A stretch of 64,000 bases of DNA. Source: Streptomyces hygroscopicus subsp. hygroscopicus. Lineage in GTDB: Bacteria > Actinomycetota > Actinomycetes > Streptomycetales > Streptomycetaceae. The stretch's first letter is position 1; every line of letters begins with the position of its first letter. This document shows positions 52,906-61,961 of the stretch, one piece after another. The position numbers and the translations under genes were made by a program. Location: positions 1 through 64,000 of the forward strand of contig NZ_BBOX01000001.1 of assembly GCF_001553455.1 (NCBI RefSeq), written 5' to 3'. A model generated the notes under the pieces. It ran no database searches. It was not told the origin of the DNA and saw only the letters and a list, made by a program, of their open reading frames with translations.

Positions 52906-54498
52906 TCAGGCTGCGGGGGTGAGGCGGCGTCCACGCCGCGGACCGAGGTAGGAATTGTCCGCCACGGTCACGTGTCCCTGCTGCATGACCCAGGAGATGC
53001 CGCACGGGGGGCGCACCGGGTCGCGGTAGTTGGTGTCATGGTTGACGGAGTCGGCGTCGAAGGCGACAAGGTCGGCGACGTAGCCGGCACGAATCAGCCC
53101 GCGTTCGGGGATGCCGAACACTTTGCAGGGCAGCGAGGTCATCCGGCGGACCGCCTCGCCGAGTGGAAGCACATGGTGCTTGCGCACGTACTCGCCAAGG
53201 ATCCGTGGGAAGGTTCCGAACATCCGCGGGTGCGGCTTGCCCCCCGTGCCGGGCGGCAGGCCATCGGTGCCCACCATCGTGTCGTGGTCCGCGAAGGCCG
53301 TACGAACGTCGTCCTCGTCCATGGCGAACAGCACCATGGTGGCCTGAAGGCGTTCCTCCCGCAGAATACGCACGTAGGTATCGAGCGGGCTGCACCCCTC
53401 GGCGCGGGCGATCTCCCCGAGGGTGTGGCCGTCGTACCGATGACTCCGAGAGTGGGCAATCATGATCCCGTCCCAGCCGACCGCCTCCGCGTTGCTCTCC
53501 CAGCCGGGCATCCCTGACGTCATGAGTGCGGCCAGCCGCTCGCGCTCCGAGGCGGATTCGAGCCGGGCCAGGACACCTTCGTTGCCGTCGGCGAGGAAAG
53601 GCGGTGGCAGCAGCGCGGTGAGCATCGTCGAACTCGCCGCGTAGGGGTAGATGTCCTTGGTCACCCGTACTCCCCGGTCGGCGGCGTGGTGGATACGCCC
53701 GAGCGCCTCGGACATGCGGCCCCACTGCCGGCGGCCCATGGCCTTCAGATGCGAGATGTGCACGCGGCAGCCGCTCTGTTCACCGATGCCGAGCGTCTCG
53801 TCGATCGAGGAGAACAGAAGGGAACCCTCACCGCGCATATGGGTGGCGTAGGGGCGGTCGGGACCAAGACACCGGGCCAGTTGCACCAGCTCGTCGCTCT
53901 CGCTGAAGACAGCCGGGGGATAGATCAGTCCCGTGGACATCCCGAAGGCTCCGCCTTCGAGCGCCCGCTCCAGTTCCCGGCACAGCGTCCGCATCTGCGC
54001 GGCATCCGGAGTGATGGCGGCCGTGCCGAGGACGGCGATGCGCAGGGTGCCGTGGCCGACGAGCGGGGCCACGTTGGTGACGTAACCACGGGCGTCCGTG
54101 ACGGCGGTGAACTCGTCCCAGTCAGACCAGGTGAAGTCCATCCGTGGGTAGATGCGCCGGGTGAACGACGCAAAATCCTGAGCGGAAGCGGGTCGGACGG
54201 GGGCCAGTGAGAAGCCGCAGTTGCCGGTCACCTCTGTGGTGATGCCTTGAAGGATCTTGCTGGTGTCGTCCTCGGCGAGCAAAGGGGCGTTGTCTGCGTG
54301 AGAGTGGACGTCGATGAAGCCAGGTGCCACCACGAGCCCGGACGCATCCAGTACGGGAACGTGATCAACGGAGATCCTCCCGGGAGCGTCGACAGCCGTG
54401 ATCCGGCCACTGCGTATCAGCACGTCTGCGGGGACCGGCTCAGCGCCCGTTCCATCGGCGACAACCCCTCCCCTGATCAGCACGTCTCTGGCCTGCAT
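52906..54498 (-). CDS. N-acyl-D-amino-acid deacylase (D-aminoacylase)
   Basis: About 530 residues of the amidohydrolase superfamily. The metal motif is HSHAD (His65, His67), the bridging Cys94 lies in GNCGFSLAP, and further ligands are in VHISHLKAMGRRQ, IAHSRSHRYDG and MVGTDGLPPGTGGKPHP; all match zinc-dependent D-aminoacylases, which release free D-amino acids from N-acyl forms. ATG 54498 with GGAGG eight bases upstream is preferred to ATG 54513. It is followed by the transporter and preceded by a PucR regulator. Confidence 0.92.
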   Translation of the reverse strand: MQARDVLIRGGVVADGTGAEPVPADVLIRSGRITAVDAPGRISVDHVPVLDASGLVVAPGFIDVHSHADNAPLLAEDDTSKILQGITTEVTGNCGFSLAPVRPASAQDFASFTRRIYPRMDFTWSDWDEFTAVTDARGYVTNVAPLVGHGTLRIAVLGTAAITPDAAQMRTLCRELERALEGGAFGMSTGLIYPPAVFSESDELVQLARCLGPDRPYATHMRGEGSLLFSSIDETLGIGEQSGCRVHISHLKAMGRRQWGRMSEALGRIHHAADRGVRVTKDIYPYAASSTMLTALLPPPFLADGNEGVLARLESASERERLAALMTSGMPGWESNAEAVGWDGIMIAHSRSHRYDGHTLGEIARAEGCSPLDTYVRILREERLQATMVLFAMDEDDVRTAFADHDTMVGTDGLPPGTGGKPHPRMFGTFPRILGEYVRKHHVLPLGEAVRRMTSLPCKVFGIPERGLIRAGYVADLVAFDADSVNHDTNYRDPVRPPCGISWVMQQGHVTVADNSYLGPRRGRRLTPAA

Positions 54499-54616
54499 GG
54501 TGGGCACCTCCATGGTGCGCGTGGACGGAAGTTACGTGAACAGCCGCTGACAGCGACGTGTCATTCGCAGGTCACGCGAGGTGTGGCCAAGTCTGAGGGC
54601 CCCCGGGCAAGGTGTC

Positions 54617-54634
54617 TTTTGCCGTGCAACAAAA
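54617..54634. promoter_or_regulatory. Imperfect palindrome upstream of D-aminoacylase gene
   Basis: TTTTGC-CGT-GCAA-C-AAAA: a TTGC/GCAA core flanked by T and A runs with one extra base. It lies about 120 bp before the D-aminoacylase start and just behind the PucR gene. Possible PucR site; weak. Confidence 0.25.
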
Positions 54635-54655
54635 AGGACGCGTTGTGATTGTCGC

Positions 54656-56290
54656 TCACACCAAAGGCTGTGCGACTGCCTCGTTCAGCCGCAGCTGCAG
54701 GTGAGCCAGGAGCATCTGGTCCGCGTCCTCAAAATCCAACCCCGACACCTCACGGATCCGCCGCAGCCGGTAGCGCAGTGTGTTGACGTGCACGCGCAGC
54801 TGCAGGGCCGCGTCGTCGGCCACCGATCCCGCGGCCAGAAAGGTGGAGAGAGTCCTGGTGAGGACGCCGTCGGGGCCGTCATGGGCGGCAAGGCGGCGCA
54901 GCGGACCAGTAACCCGCGGGAGATCAAGTGACTGTGCGATGTCGCCGAGGTGCTGGAGCATCACCGGCAGCGCCATGTCCTCCACGGTGGCCACGGAGCG
55001 CGGGGGCTCCGCCTGGCCCAGCGCTCGCAGCACCGCATCAGCCTGAAGCCGTGCGACAGGGATGTCCCCTGGTGCGGCAGCGGGCCAGGCGACGGCCGCC
55101 AGGTAGCCCGGACCGGGTCCGGCAGGGGAGCGTGCGAGGAAGTTCTCCGCCAGGGAACGGGCCGCCGCCAGGGCTTCTTCCGCGCCGAGCCTGGGCCAGG
55201 CGGCCAGCACGTACACAGCCCTGTCGCCCCGTACTGCCAGGGCCGAGGGATGCACGGCGGAGAGATAGAGGGTCAGCACCTCCTCGAGTCTGCGCAGGTT
55301 CGCGGCAGCGGCGGCCTCCTCGGGGGAGGCGGTCTCACCCGCTGTGGGCGAGGCGGTCTTCCGCGGCCGCAGACCCACAGCGAGCACGCAGAACGGACCC
55401 TTCTCCAGCCCTGCCTCGCGTGCCGCGCCGGCCCCGGCCGCGCCGCCCGCGAGCATCGCGGCGGCGAGTTCGCGGCGCTGCTGGCGGGCCCAGGGGGAGC
55501 TGTCCGCGCGCATGTTGGCCAGGTGCAGGGCGACAACCGGTGTGAACAGCTCCAGCCAGCGGGCGTGCTCCGTGGGCAGGGGCCCATGGGTCACCGCCCA
55601 GACATAGCCCAGCACCTCGGAACCCGCGCGCACCGCGACAGCGACCCGCGGCAGCATGGTCGGCTCATACGGTTCGACATACACCGGCGCAGTGGAGGCA
55701 TTGAGCCGCTGGAAGACGCCGCTGTCGGCCAGCTTGCGCACCCGCCACGGTCGCACTGCACGGCCCAGGATGGTTTCCACCCGGGACTCGTCGGCCTTCT
55801 CCTGCCCCGCTGACCAGGCAAGGACGGCAGAGGTAGCGTCCTCGATGGTGACCGGGGCGTGGATCACCATGCTCATGGTGTTGGCTATGGCGAAGAGATC
55901 GCTGGTGGCCCCGGCGGGTTCCCACTGTGCCCGCGCGTAGTCCTGGATGCGCTGGCGGGTGATCGTTGCGACGTGCATCCAGGAGGCGTCCCGGTTCACC
56001 TCCACGACCGGCACGGGGCAGTCGACCGCCTCAGGTGGCAGGGGCGACTTCACCGCCAGCCCGCACACACCGGCACGCCGGGCTTCCCGTCCGAGGCTGA
56101 CAAGCTCACTTCCCGAGGCCAGCCCCACACAGAGCACCAGACAGCCCGCCTCCAACCCCACCGTGTCGGACGGATCGTGGATCAGCACCCCGGTCAGAGG
56201 CTCTGCCGCTGCATCGCGATCGACGGCAAGGCGCAGCAGCGGCTGACCGACGTCCGCTATCAAGCGCTCCAGGGTCAGGTGGTTCTCCAT
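54656..56290 (-). CDS. PucR/CdaR-family regulator
   Basis: About 544 residues: an N-terminal PucR sensory domain (LTLERLIADVGQPLLRLAVD onward), a middle GGDEF-like region and the C-terminal PucR helix-turn-helix (LTRTLSTFLAAGSVADDAAL, QLRVHVNTLRYRLRRIREVS). It is divergent from the gamma-glutamyl-hydrolase/decarboxylase genes and upstream of the D-aminoacylase on its own strand, so it can control both arms. Start ATG 56290 gives the family N-terminus; an ATG 12 codons further up is possible. Confidence 0.9.
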   Translation of the reverse strand: MENHLTLERLIADVGQPLLRLAVDRDAAAEPLTGVLIHDPSDTVGLEAGCLVLCVGLASGSELVSLGREARRAGVCGLAVKSPLPPEAVDCPVPVVEVNRDASWMHVATITRQRIQDYARAQWEPAGATSDLFAIANTMSMVIHAPVTIEDATSAVLAWSAGQEKADESRVETILGRAVRPWRVRKLADSGVFQRLNASTAPVYVEPYEPTMLPRVAVAVRAGSEVLGYVWAVTHGPLPTEHARWLELFTPVVALHLANMRADSSPWARQQRRELAAAMLAGGAAGAGAAREAGLEKGPFCVLAVGLRPRKTASPTAGETASPEEAAAAANLRRLEEVLTLYLSAVHPSALAVRGDRAVYVLAAWPRLGAEEALAAARSLAENFLARSPAGPGPGYLAAVAWPAAAPGDIPVARLQADAVLRALGQAEPPRSVATVEDMALPVMLQHLGDIAQSLDLPRVTGPLRRLAAHDGPDGVLTRTLSTFLAAGSVADDAALQLRVHVNTLRYRLRRIREVSGLDFEDADQMLLAHLQLRLNEAVAQPLV

Positions 56291-56326
56291 GTCCGCAAAG
56301 TACTGCACGTTGTCCCCAGGGCCCAA

Positions 56327-56883
56327 TGGCCGAGGCGAACTTTGATCTGCCCGACAAAAGATCGGACGACTTGGTCCGGCAGGCTACAGAGCATGGTCGT
56401 GAACGTGGACATGCCGGAACAGACCGGCGACGAAAAGCCGCAGGCGACACGTCACCGCTGTCGTGTATGCACCCAACCGAGCCGGAGCCGGGGTCCCGGG
56501 ACGGTGCGCCGGCGATAGGCCAACGGGCGCGATCCCCCAGTTCCTCGGCGTCGTCAGGCGCTGTGCCGCGTCCGCTCGACGCCCGTGCCACGTGCCGGAC
56601 GTCGAAGCCCCTCCGCACCGTCCATCGAATGGACAAAACCCGGGCTCCGCACTCGCCGATCCCCCGCTGCCGCCAGGGCCCCTGCCTGGGATGCCTCTCC
56701 TCATCGGGAGCCGGCAGCTCCACGTCCTGGGGCAACAGCACCCAACGGGCCACGGCGGGACCCCACTGAGATCCTCGGGACGCACGGCCTCGTCGGCAGC
56801 GGCCAACCCCACCCCAGGCTCTCGAGGCCGTTCAGGCATGCGCGACTCCGCGTAACCCCTTGACATACGAATGAAAGGCCACC
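56327..56883. other. Regulatory gap between divergent arms
   Basis: About 560 bp between the PucR and hydrolase genes. No credible frame. It should hold the promoters of both arms. A CCGA-CAAAAGA-TCGG inverted repeat occurs at about 56350-56364. TTGACA at about 56862 is too near the hydrolase ATG to be its promoter. Confidence 0.35.
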
Positions 56884-57627
56884 ATGTCTTCTGCTGCCCT
56901 TCGCCCACTGATCGCCGTCACCTTGGGACACGACCTGCCCGAACAGCCGGCCACCCTGCGACTGCCCAGAAGCTATGTGCGGGCACTGGCGAGAGCGGGT
57001 GCGACACCGATCGCCGTCCCGCCGGGCCTCGACGGCCCGTGTACCCGCCAGGTGCTGGAGCAGGTCGACGGTCTTTTTCTCCCCGGCGGAGTCGATCCGC
57101 ATCCGCGATCATTCGGTGAAGAGGTGCACCCGAAGACCACCATCGACGAAGAGCTCGACGCTCTGGAACTGAATGCGATCACCTGTGCCGTGAGCATGGG
57201 TATGCCCATCCTCGGAGTCTGCCGGGGAAGCCAGATTCTCAATGTCGCCCTGGGCGGCAGCCTGATACAGCACCTGGAACCAGGGACGATCAATCACTAC
57301 CGCCCCGACCTGCCGTTGTCCATGGAGGTGCACGAGGTGCGCCTGGCAGACGACTCGCGCCTGGCCAAACTGTCGGGCACGCAACTGCTGCGCGTGAACA
57401 GCCTCCACCATCAGGCGATTTCCAGGCCGGCACCGGCACTCCGAGTAGTGGCCCAATCGGAAGACGGCCTCGCCGAAGCCGTCGAGGCCCTGGACCCAGC
57501 ACGATGGATGATCGGCGTGCAGTATCACCCGGAAGAACTCCTCAATCACGAGGCGCACAGCAGCCTTTTCGACGACTTCGTCTCAGCCTGCTCCGAGTTC
57601 GCGAGCAAACGCCGCGGAACGGCCTGA
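56884..57627 (+). CDS. Gamma-glutamyl hydrolase, class I GAT (PuuD-like)
   Basis: A 247-residue class-I glutamine-amidotransferase-fold hydrolase. The nucleophile Cys is in ILGVCRGSQILNVALGG, and the His-Glu of the triad in MIGVQYHPEELLN. GGVDPHPRSFGEE is the family's N-terminal loop. PuuD-type enzymes split gamma-glutamyl amides (for example gamma-Glu-GABA). Here the neighbourhood suggests a gamma-glutamyl amino acid or peptide, perhaps with D-configuration (inference). GAAAGG precedes ATG 56884. Confidence 0.9.
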   Translation: MSSAALRPLIAVTLGHDLPEQPATLRLPRSYVRALARAGATPIAVPPGLDGPCTRQVLEQVDGLFLPGGVDPHPRSFGEEVHPKTTIDEELDALELNAITCAVSMGMPILGVCRGSQILNVALGGSLIQHLEPGTINHYRPDLPLSMEVHEVRLADDSRLAKLSGTQLLRVNSLHHQAISRPAPALRVVAQSEDGLAEAVEALDPARWMIGVQYHPEELLNHEAHSSLFDDFVSACSEFASKRRGTA

Positions 57628-57788
57628 CGTCCGTAGTCCGCGCTTTCCGCGGCCTTGGCCACTCTCCAATGAGAGGGAGCGGGTTGCCGATCCGACGCAA
57701 TCGGAACCGTGCCACGCACCCGGTTGGGATCAAGGACTGCCTCCAGCCACACCCACCTCTCCCCCACTGATCACCCTAGGAACTCACC

Positions 57789-59099
57789 ATGACCAGAACA
57801 CAGCCGGCGAAGCGGCGCGAACTCATTCTGCGAAGCGCAGTACAGCAAGGACTCCTCGAGCCCGACCACGCCGTGCTCGCCGGCTTCATCGACCTGGACG
57901 GCGTCCTCGCCAGCATCACCGACCTCCACCGCGCCTTCCCGGCCTCCCTGAACGTCATGCACACCGTCGCCGCGAAGGCGAACTGCCTCGTCCCCGTACT
58001 GGAAGCGTTCTCCCGCAACGGCATGGGCTGCGAAGTGGCGAGCCCAGGTGAGCTCGCCCAGGCGCTTGCCGCCGGCTTCGCCCCGGAACGGATCGTCTAT
58101 GACTCCCCGTCAAAGACGCGCGCCGAACTCGCCCAAGCTCTCGAATTGGGCGTCGCTGTCAACGCGGACAACTTCCAGGAGCTCGAGCGCATGGACAGCA
58201 TCCTTGCCGGCCGGGCCAGCGACTCACGCATCGGCGTACGGATCAATCCGCAGGTCGGTAGCGGAGACATCGCCGCGATGAGCACCGCCACCCTGACCTC
58301 CAAGTTCGGAATCGCCCTGGAAGACGACGGAAACAGGCGACGGCTCATACAGGAATTCCAGGACCGCCCATGGCTCACATGGCTTCACGCCCACGTAGGA
58401 TCACAAGGATGCCCACTGGAGCTGATGGCCGAGGGTATCGCCAAAACGGTGGCCCTGGCCGAGGAGATCAACGCATCCCTGGGGCGGCGTCAAGTCGTCG
58501 GCATCGACATAGGCGGCGGACTGCCCGTCAACTTCACCGGCGACGACACCGCTCCTACCTTTGACGAGTACGTGGAATACCTGCGTGCCTACGCCCCGGC
58601 ACTGTTCAGCGGGGCATACCAGATCGTCACCGAATTCGGGCGGTCCCTGCTCGCCAAGAACGGATTCACCGCTGCGTACGTCGAATACACCAAGACCTCG
58701 GGCGGGCGTCGCATCGTCATCACTCACGCCGGAGCCCAGGTCGCCGCCAGGACCGTCTTCATGCCTGACTCCTGGCCGATCCGGATCACCGCACACAACC
58801 CGTCCGGGCATCTCAAAGAGGGAGCGACAGCACCCCAGGACATCGCAGGACCGTGCTGTTTCGCGGGCGATGTCGTGGCCCAGGCCCGGTCGCTTCCCGT
58901 TCTCGAGCCCGGAGACATTGTGACGCTCCTTGACACAGGCGCCTACTACTTTTCCACTCCTTTCCATTACAACAGCCTTCCCGACCCGGCTGTGTACGCC
59001 GTGCGCACCAATCCAGACGGCGACGTGAAGTTCGATCTCGTCCGACGCGCAGAGAGCATCCAGGAGCTTCTTGACCGAACCGGTGCGCACCAGTTGTAA
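57789..59099 (+). CDS. LysA-like fold-III PLP decarboxylase
   Basis: 436 residues of an alanine-racemase-type PLP enzyme of the diaminopimelate/ornithine decarboxylase group. The PLP Lys63 is in AAKANC; PLP-phosphate loops are HVGSQG and DIGGGLP, followed by VTEFGRSLLAKNG. The active-site Cys motif reads CCFAGD (356-361) where DAP decarboxylase has CESGD, so Phe358 takes the place of the DAP-recognising Glu; GAYYFS is retained. It probably decarboxylates an amino acid other than DAP, conceivably a D-amino acid. It follows the PuuD-like gene by 160 bp on the same strand. Confidence 0.88.
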   Translation: MTRTQPAKRRELILRSAVQQGLLEPDHAVLAGFIDLDGVLASITDLHRAFPASLNVMHTVAAKANCLVPVLEAFSRNGMGCEVASPGELAQALAAGFAPERIVYDSPSKTRAELAQALELGVAVNADNFQELERMDSILAGRASDSRIGVRINPQVGSGDIAAMSTATLTSKFGIALEDDGNRRRLIQEFQDRPWLTWLHAHVGSQGCPLELMAEGIAKTVALAEEINASLGRRQVVGIDIGGGLPVNFTGDDTAPTFDEYVEYLRAYAPALFSGAYQIVTEFGRSLLAKNGFTAAYVEYTKTSGGRRIVITHAGAQVAARTVFMPDSWPIRITAHNPSGHLKEGATAPQDIAGPCCFAGDVVAQARSLPVLEPGDIVTLLDTGAYYFSTPFHYNSLPDPAVYAVRTNPDGDVKFDLVRRAESIQELLDRTGAHQL

Positions 59100-59101
59100 A
59101 G

Positions 59102-59114
59102 GGCTCGCTGAGCC
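59102..59114 (+). terminator. Weak hairpin after decarboxylase gene
   Basis: GGCTC-GCT-GAGCC starts three bases after the stop codon. Short stem, no U-tract; possible transcript end only. Confidence 0.25.
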
Positions 59115-59500
59115 TCGTAGAGGACCCGCGCGATCAGCGCACTGCCCGGCGCGAACCACAGGGCGCCCGGAACGAACACGAAGATGGGCAGGGCCACCGG
59201 TTCGTCCACCAGGGCCGGCCAGCCGATGAGCAGCAGGGGACCACCGACGGCGATGGCCGGACCGGGGCACTGGCCGGACAGCCGGCCGGCGACGGTGACG
59301 CCGACGAGAGAACCGGCACCGAAAAGCACCGGAACGACAGAGGTCACCACTTGTCCAGCCCGGCGGTGTCGGTCACCACGGGACGAGAAAGGTGAAGCTC
59401 GCGAACGTCGCCGCGTTCACCAGCGCACCGAGCAGCAGTATCAGGAGTAACCGCGGCCTTGTGAGGGTGAACAGCTGTGTCCCGGGCGCCGTCAGGTGCT
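59105..59500 (-). pseudogene. MFS efflux permease, C-terminal remnant
   Basis: The minus strand gives TRPRLLLILLLGALVNAATF, ASFTFLVP in one frame, VTDTAGLDKW in another, and TSVVPVLFGAGSLVGVTVAG, RLSG in a third. Together they match the middle of a Cmx/CmrA-type (chloramphenicol-like) MFS exporter. Both ends are missing. Confidence 0.65.
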
Positions 59501-59856
59501 CAGGAACCGGCTGTGTCGGGGTGGTGCACGGACCAGACCTGCGCCAGGGTCGGGTCATAGGTCTGCGCGATGCCCGCGGAGTGCTCCACGTGCCTGCGGA
59601 CCTCCGGACGCTGGAGAGCCGCGGAGTAGCTCGCTTCGTCGGCCCACTGGGCGTAGTTGACGACGCGTGTGCCATCGAGGCTGACGTGCAGGTTGGCCGA
59701 GATGAAGCCGGGAATCTTCGTGAAGATCGATCGAGTGGCCTCGTCGAGGGCCTCCACCAGGTCGTTCTGGCGTTCGGGAGCGACGGTGAACACGTTCACC
59801 AGCGTGATCTGAGGCGTACCCATGGTCACGGAGATGTTTGTCGCAGGGCTGGTCAT
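59500..59856 (-). CDS. ABM-domain monooxygenase
   Basis: A 118-residue antibiotic-biosynthesis-monooxygenase fold protein (ITLVNVFTVAPERQNDLVEA, LDEATRSIFTKIPGFISANL, then RVVNYAQWADEASYSAAL). These small ferredoxin-like dimers oxidise phenols or quinols without cofactor, or degrade haem. AGGAGA precedes ATG 59856. It is divergent from a MarR gene, with a perfect palindrome between, so it is probably MarR-controlled. Confidence 0.9.
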   Translation of the reverse strand: MTSPATNISVTMGTPQITLVNVFTVAPERQNDLVEALDEATRSIFTKIPGFISANLHVSLDGTRVVNYAQWADEASYSAALQRPEVRRHVEHSAGIAQTYDPTLAQVWSVHHPDTAGS

Positions 59857-59915
59857 GGCGTTCTCCTGGCGATTCGTCCTGGGTGTGAGATGCATGCGTC
59901 GGCATGCTATTAGTA

Positions 59916-59933
59916 CCCTAACTTCAGTTAGGG
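59916..59933. promoter_or_regulatory. MarR operator palindrome
   Basis: CCCTAACT-TC-AGTTAGGG is a perfect eight-base inverted repeat with a two-base centre. It lies 30 bp before the MarR ATG and 60 bp from the ABM start; size and symmetry match MarR dimer sites. Confidence 0.7.
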
Positions 59934-59962
59934 GACGAATCAAAACGGGTAGGCTCACGGGT

Positions 59963-60445
59963 ATGGCCTCCCATGCAGACCCGGAAGAATCCCTGGGCTT
60001 CGCGCTCAAGACGTTGCAGCAGACCCTGAGGTCCCGGATGGACGCGGCCCTCGCCCAGGCCGGGCTGACAACGCCCCAGTACCTGGTGCTCGCCCTCCTG
60101 GAGGACCATCCGGGCATCTCCAACTCCGAACTCGCCCGCCGCTCGGCGGTCGCCGCGCCCACCATGCTCAAGATCCTCGATGCTCTCGCCAGGGCCGGTT
60201 ATGTCGAGCGCGCGGATCGCACACCTCAGTTGCGGACCCGGGGCACGACGCTGACCGACAGCGGCCGCAACCGGCTCACCCAGGCGTCGGCGACGGTGGA
60301 GGAGTTCGAGAACCTCTTGCGAGATGCGGCGGGGGCCGACGCACCCGTCATCTCGGCGTGGCTGCGCACGTGCACCGGTCTGCTGATGGAGGCGCGCACG
60401 GCGCGTGAACCGGGCACCTCACCTTCCCCCGGGACGCGTCACTGA
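59963..60445 (+). CDS. MarR-family regulator
   Basis: A 160-residue MarR protein: winged helix at about 35-100 (LTTPQYLVLALLEDHPGISN, SELARRSAVAAPTMLKILDA) flanked by dimerisation helices. Divergent from the ABM monooxygenase; a perfect palindrome lies between them. It probably represses both until a phenolic or quinone ligand binds. Confidence 0.92.
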   Translation: MASHADPEESLGFALKTLQQTLRSRMDAALAQAGLTTPQYLVLALLEDHPGISNSELARRSAVAAPTMLKILDALARAGYVERADRTPQLRTRGTTLTDSGRNRLTQASATVEEFENLLRDAAGADAPVISAWLRTCTGLLMEARTAREPGTSPSPGTRH

Positions 60446-60534
60446 GCACAGCCCTGCTCGCGTCCTGCATTGCGCAACATACGTCTCACGTTGCAGGATT
60501 ACCCGGTGTTGTTCCGGTCGAGAAAGGTACTGCC

Positions 60535-61518
60535 GTGCCGCTGTTGCTGAGCCGCTCAGATCTGAGCCCCCTCGCCGCCGATGATGACGCACTCGACAGC
60601 GCCATCGACGCGGTCGAGGCATCGACCGTCCAGTGCCATTCCGGCGATCGAGCGCAGACCGTCTTCACCGGGCTGGACCTGGCCAATGGCGACGAGCTGG
60701 CAGCACAGCTCGTCTCGCTGGCGAGCGGCCCCGCATCCCTGCGGGTCTTTCCGAACAGAGTGAAGGGCGAACGCCCCGACGCCTGGCTCGGGATCCAGCT
60801 GGACGGCACCACCGGCGCTGTCGACAGCATGATCGCGCTGGACGACTTCAACGTGCTGCGCACCTCGGTCCCGGCCGCTGTCGGTGTGCGCCATCTCGCT
60901 CCGCCCGACGCCACCACGCTGACGGTGCTGGGCAGCGGGCCGCAGGCCCGAAGCCACGCGCGCACCATCCGGCGCGTGATGCCCGGCCTGGAGCACCTGA
61001 AAGTATGGAGCCCGTCGCAGGAGAGCCGGACGGCCTTCGGTGCGGATCTGCGCGCTCGACTGGGCGGCGAGGTCCGCGTGTCGGTGGCGGCCACCCTTGA
61101 CGAGGCGGTCGCCGGAGCCGACGTCATCACCGCGGCGGGCCGCTACTCCCACGGCGAGCCGGCGGTGCCCGATCCCGGGTCCGTGCGTCCGGGTGCGCTG
61201 CTGGTCAGTATGACCGGCGCCGGCGGCAATCTACTCGAACGCGGCGCCCGCTTGGCAGTGCCAACGGCGCGGCGCCCGGAACTGGTTGCCTTCGGCTTCG
61301 CCAGCGGGTTCATCGGTGACCCTCCTCCGCCTGCGCCCGCCGACGCACTGGAACTGGCAGACGTGATCACAGGCGAGGTACCCGCCCGCGCCTCCCGCAC
61401 GGACACCATCGTGTTCGAACTGGCCGCGCCCTACCCATGGGATGTCCCGATCCTGGCGTGGATCCGCGCCTGGGCGGACAAGCAGGGAGTGGGCACTGCG
61501 TTCAGCTTCTCCGGCTGA
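60535..61518 (+). CDS. Ornithine cyclodeaminase / mu-crystallin family
   Basis: A 327-residue OCD-fold NAD(P) enzyme. The dinucleotide loop is LTVLGSGPQARSHARTIRRV at about 126-145, and the substrate side shows NRVKGERPDAWLG and DVITAAGRYSHGEPA. Family members are ornithine or lysine cyclodeaminases, alanine dehydrogenases or imine reductases; the usual substrate residues are altered, so activity cannot be assigned. GAGAAAGG stands seven bases before GTG 60535. An inverted repeat GCAAC/GTTGC (60474-60494) precedes it. Confidence 0.85.
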   Translation: MPLLLSRSDLSPLAADDDALDSAIDAVEASTVQCHSGDRAQTVFTGLDLANGDELAAQLVSLASGPASLRVFPNRVKGERPDAWLGIQLDGTTGAVDSMIALDDFNVLRTSVPAAVGVRHLAPPDATTLTVLGSGPQARSHARTIRRVMPGLEHLKVWSPSQESRTAFGADLRARLGGEVRVSVAATLDEAVAGADVITAAGRYSHGEPAVPDPGSVRPGALLVSMTGAGGNLLERGARLAVPTARRPELVAFGFASGFIGDPPPPAPADALELADVITGEVPARASRTDTIVFELAAPYPWDVPILAWIRAWADKQGVGTAFSFSG

Positions 61519-61739
61519 GGCACGCAGCACGGGATGCGGTACCTGGCGCCGGACCGACAGAGTGGCGATGGGGAGCACCCGAGCGAGGAGGCTCTCGGCG
61601 ATCACCCGGCGCGGGATGCGCCAACACGGACTCGCCGCGTCTCCCACGCCCGCGTCCACCAGGCCGCGCAGATCGGGGACCGCAAGGGCACCGACGCTCT
61701 CGCGACACTCGCGTGGGCCCCGTACTCACCGGCGCGGGC

Positions 61740-61870
61740 GCCCGCACCCCAACCGCCTGTCGCGGGCGAGCAGGGCTGTCGCGGCGGCCGGCCCGCCGGC
61801 CGGCCGCCGTCGCCCATGACGGCGATGCGCGCCGGGTCGACTCCGAGATCGGCCGCGTGCCGGGCCGGCC
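61740..61870 (-). pseudogene. Alpha/beta hydrolase scrap with broken nucleophile
   Basis: The minus strand reads HAADLGVDPARIAVMGD, the approach to the GDSAGG nucleophile elbow of HSL-type esterases, but then GGRPAG instead of SAGG and a frame change to GLAAATALLARDRR. Flanks in 61519-61961 are otherwise unrecognisable. Confidence 0.5.
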
Positions 61871-61961
61871 AAGACCGAATCGGTGAGGTCAGAGGAGTCA
61901 CAGCGAGATGTTCCGGAGAGCGAGAGCCGCTCCGCCTGCCGCTTCGGTACTGTGACGTCGC

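Noticed and set aside
54644-54660. CRP-like site TGTGA-TTGTCGC-TCACA
   Set aside because: It overlaps the stop codon of the PucR gene and has a seven-base rather than six-base centre; likely chance.
56859-56866. TTGACA promoter-like hexamer
   Set aside because: It is too close to the ATG at 56884 to leave room for a -10 box and ribosome site.
61519-61961. Several overlapping open frames on both strands
   Set aside because: Composition is Arg/Pro/Gly-rich and no family is recognisable apart from one short hydrolase scrap.
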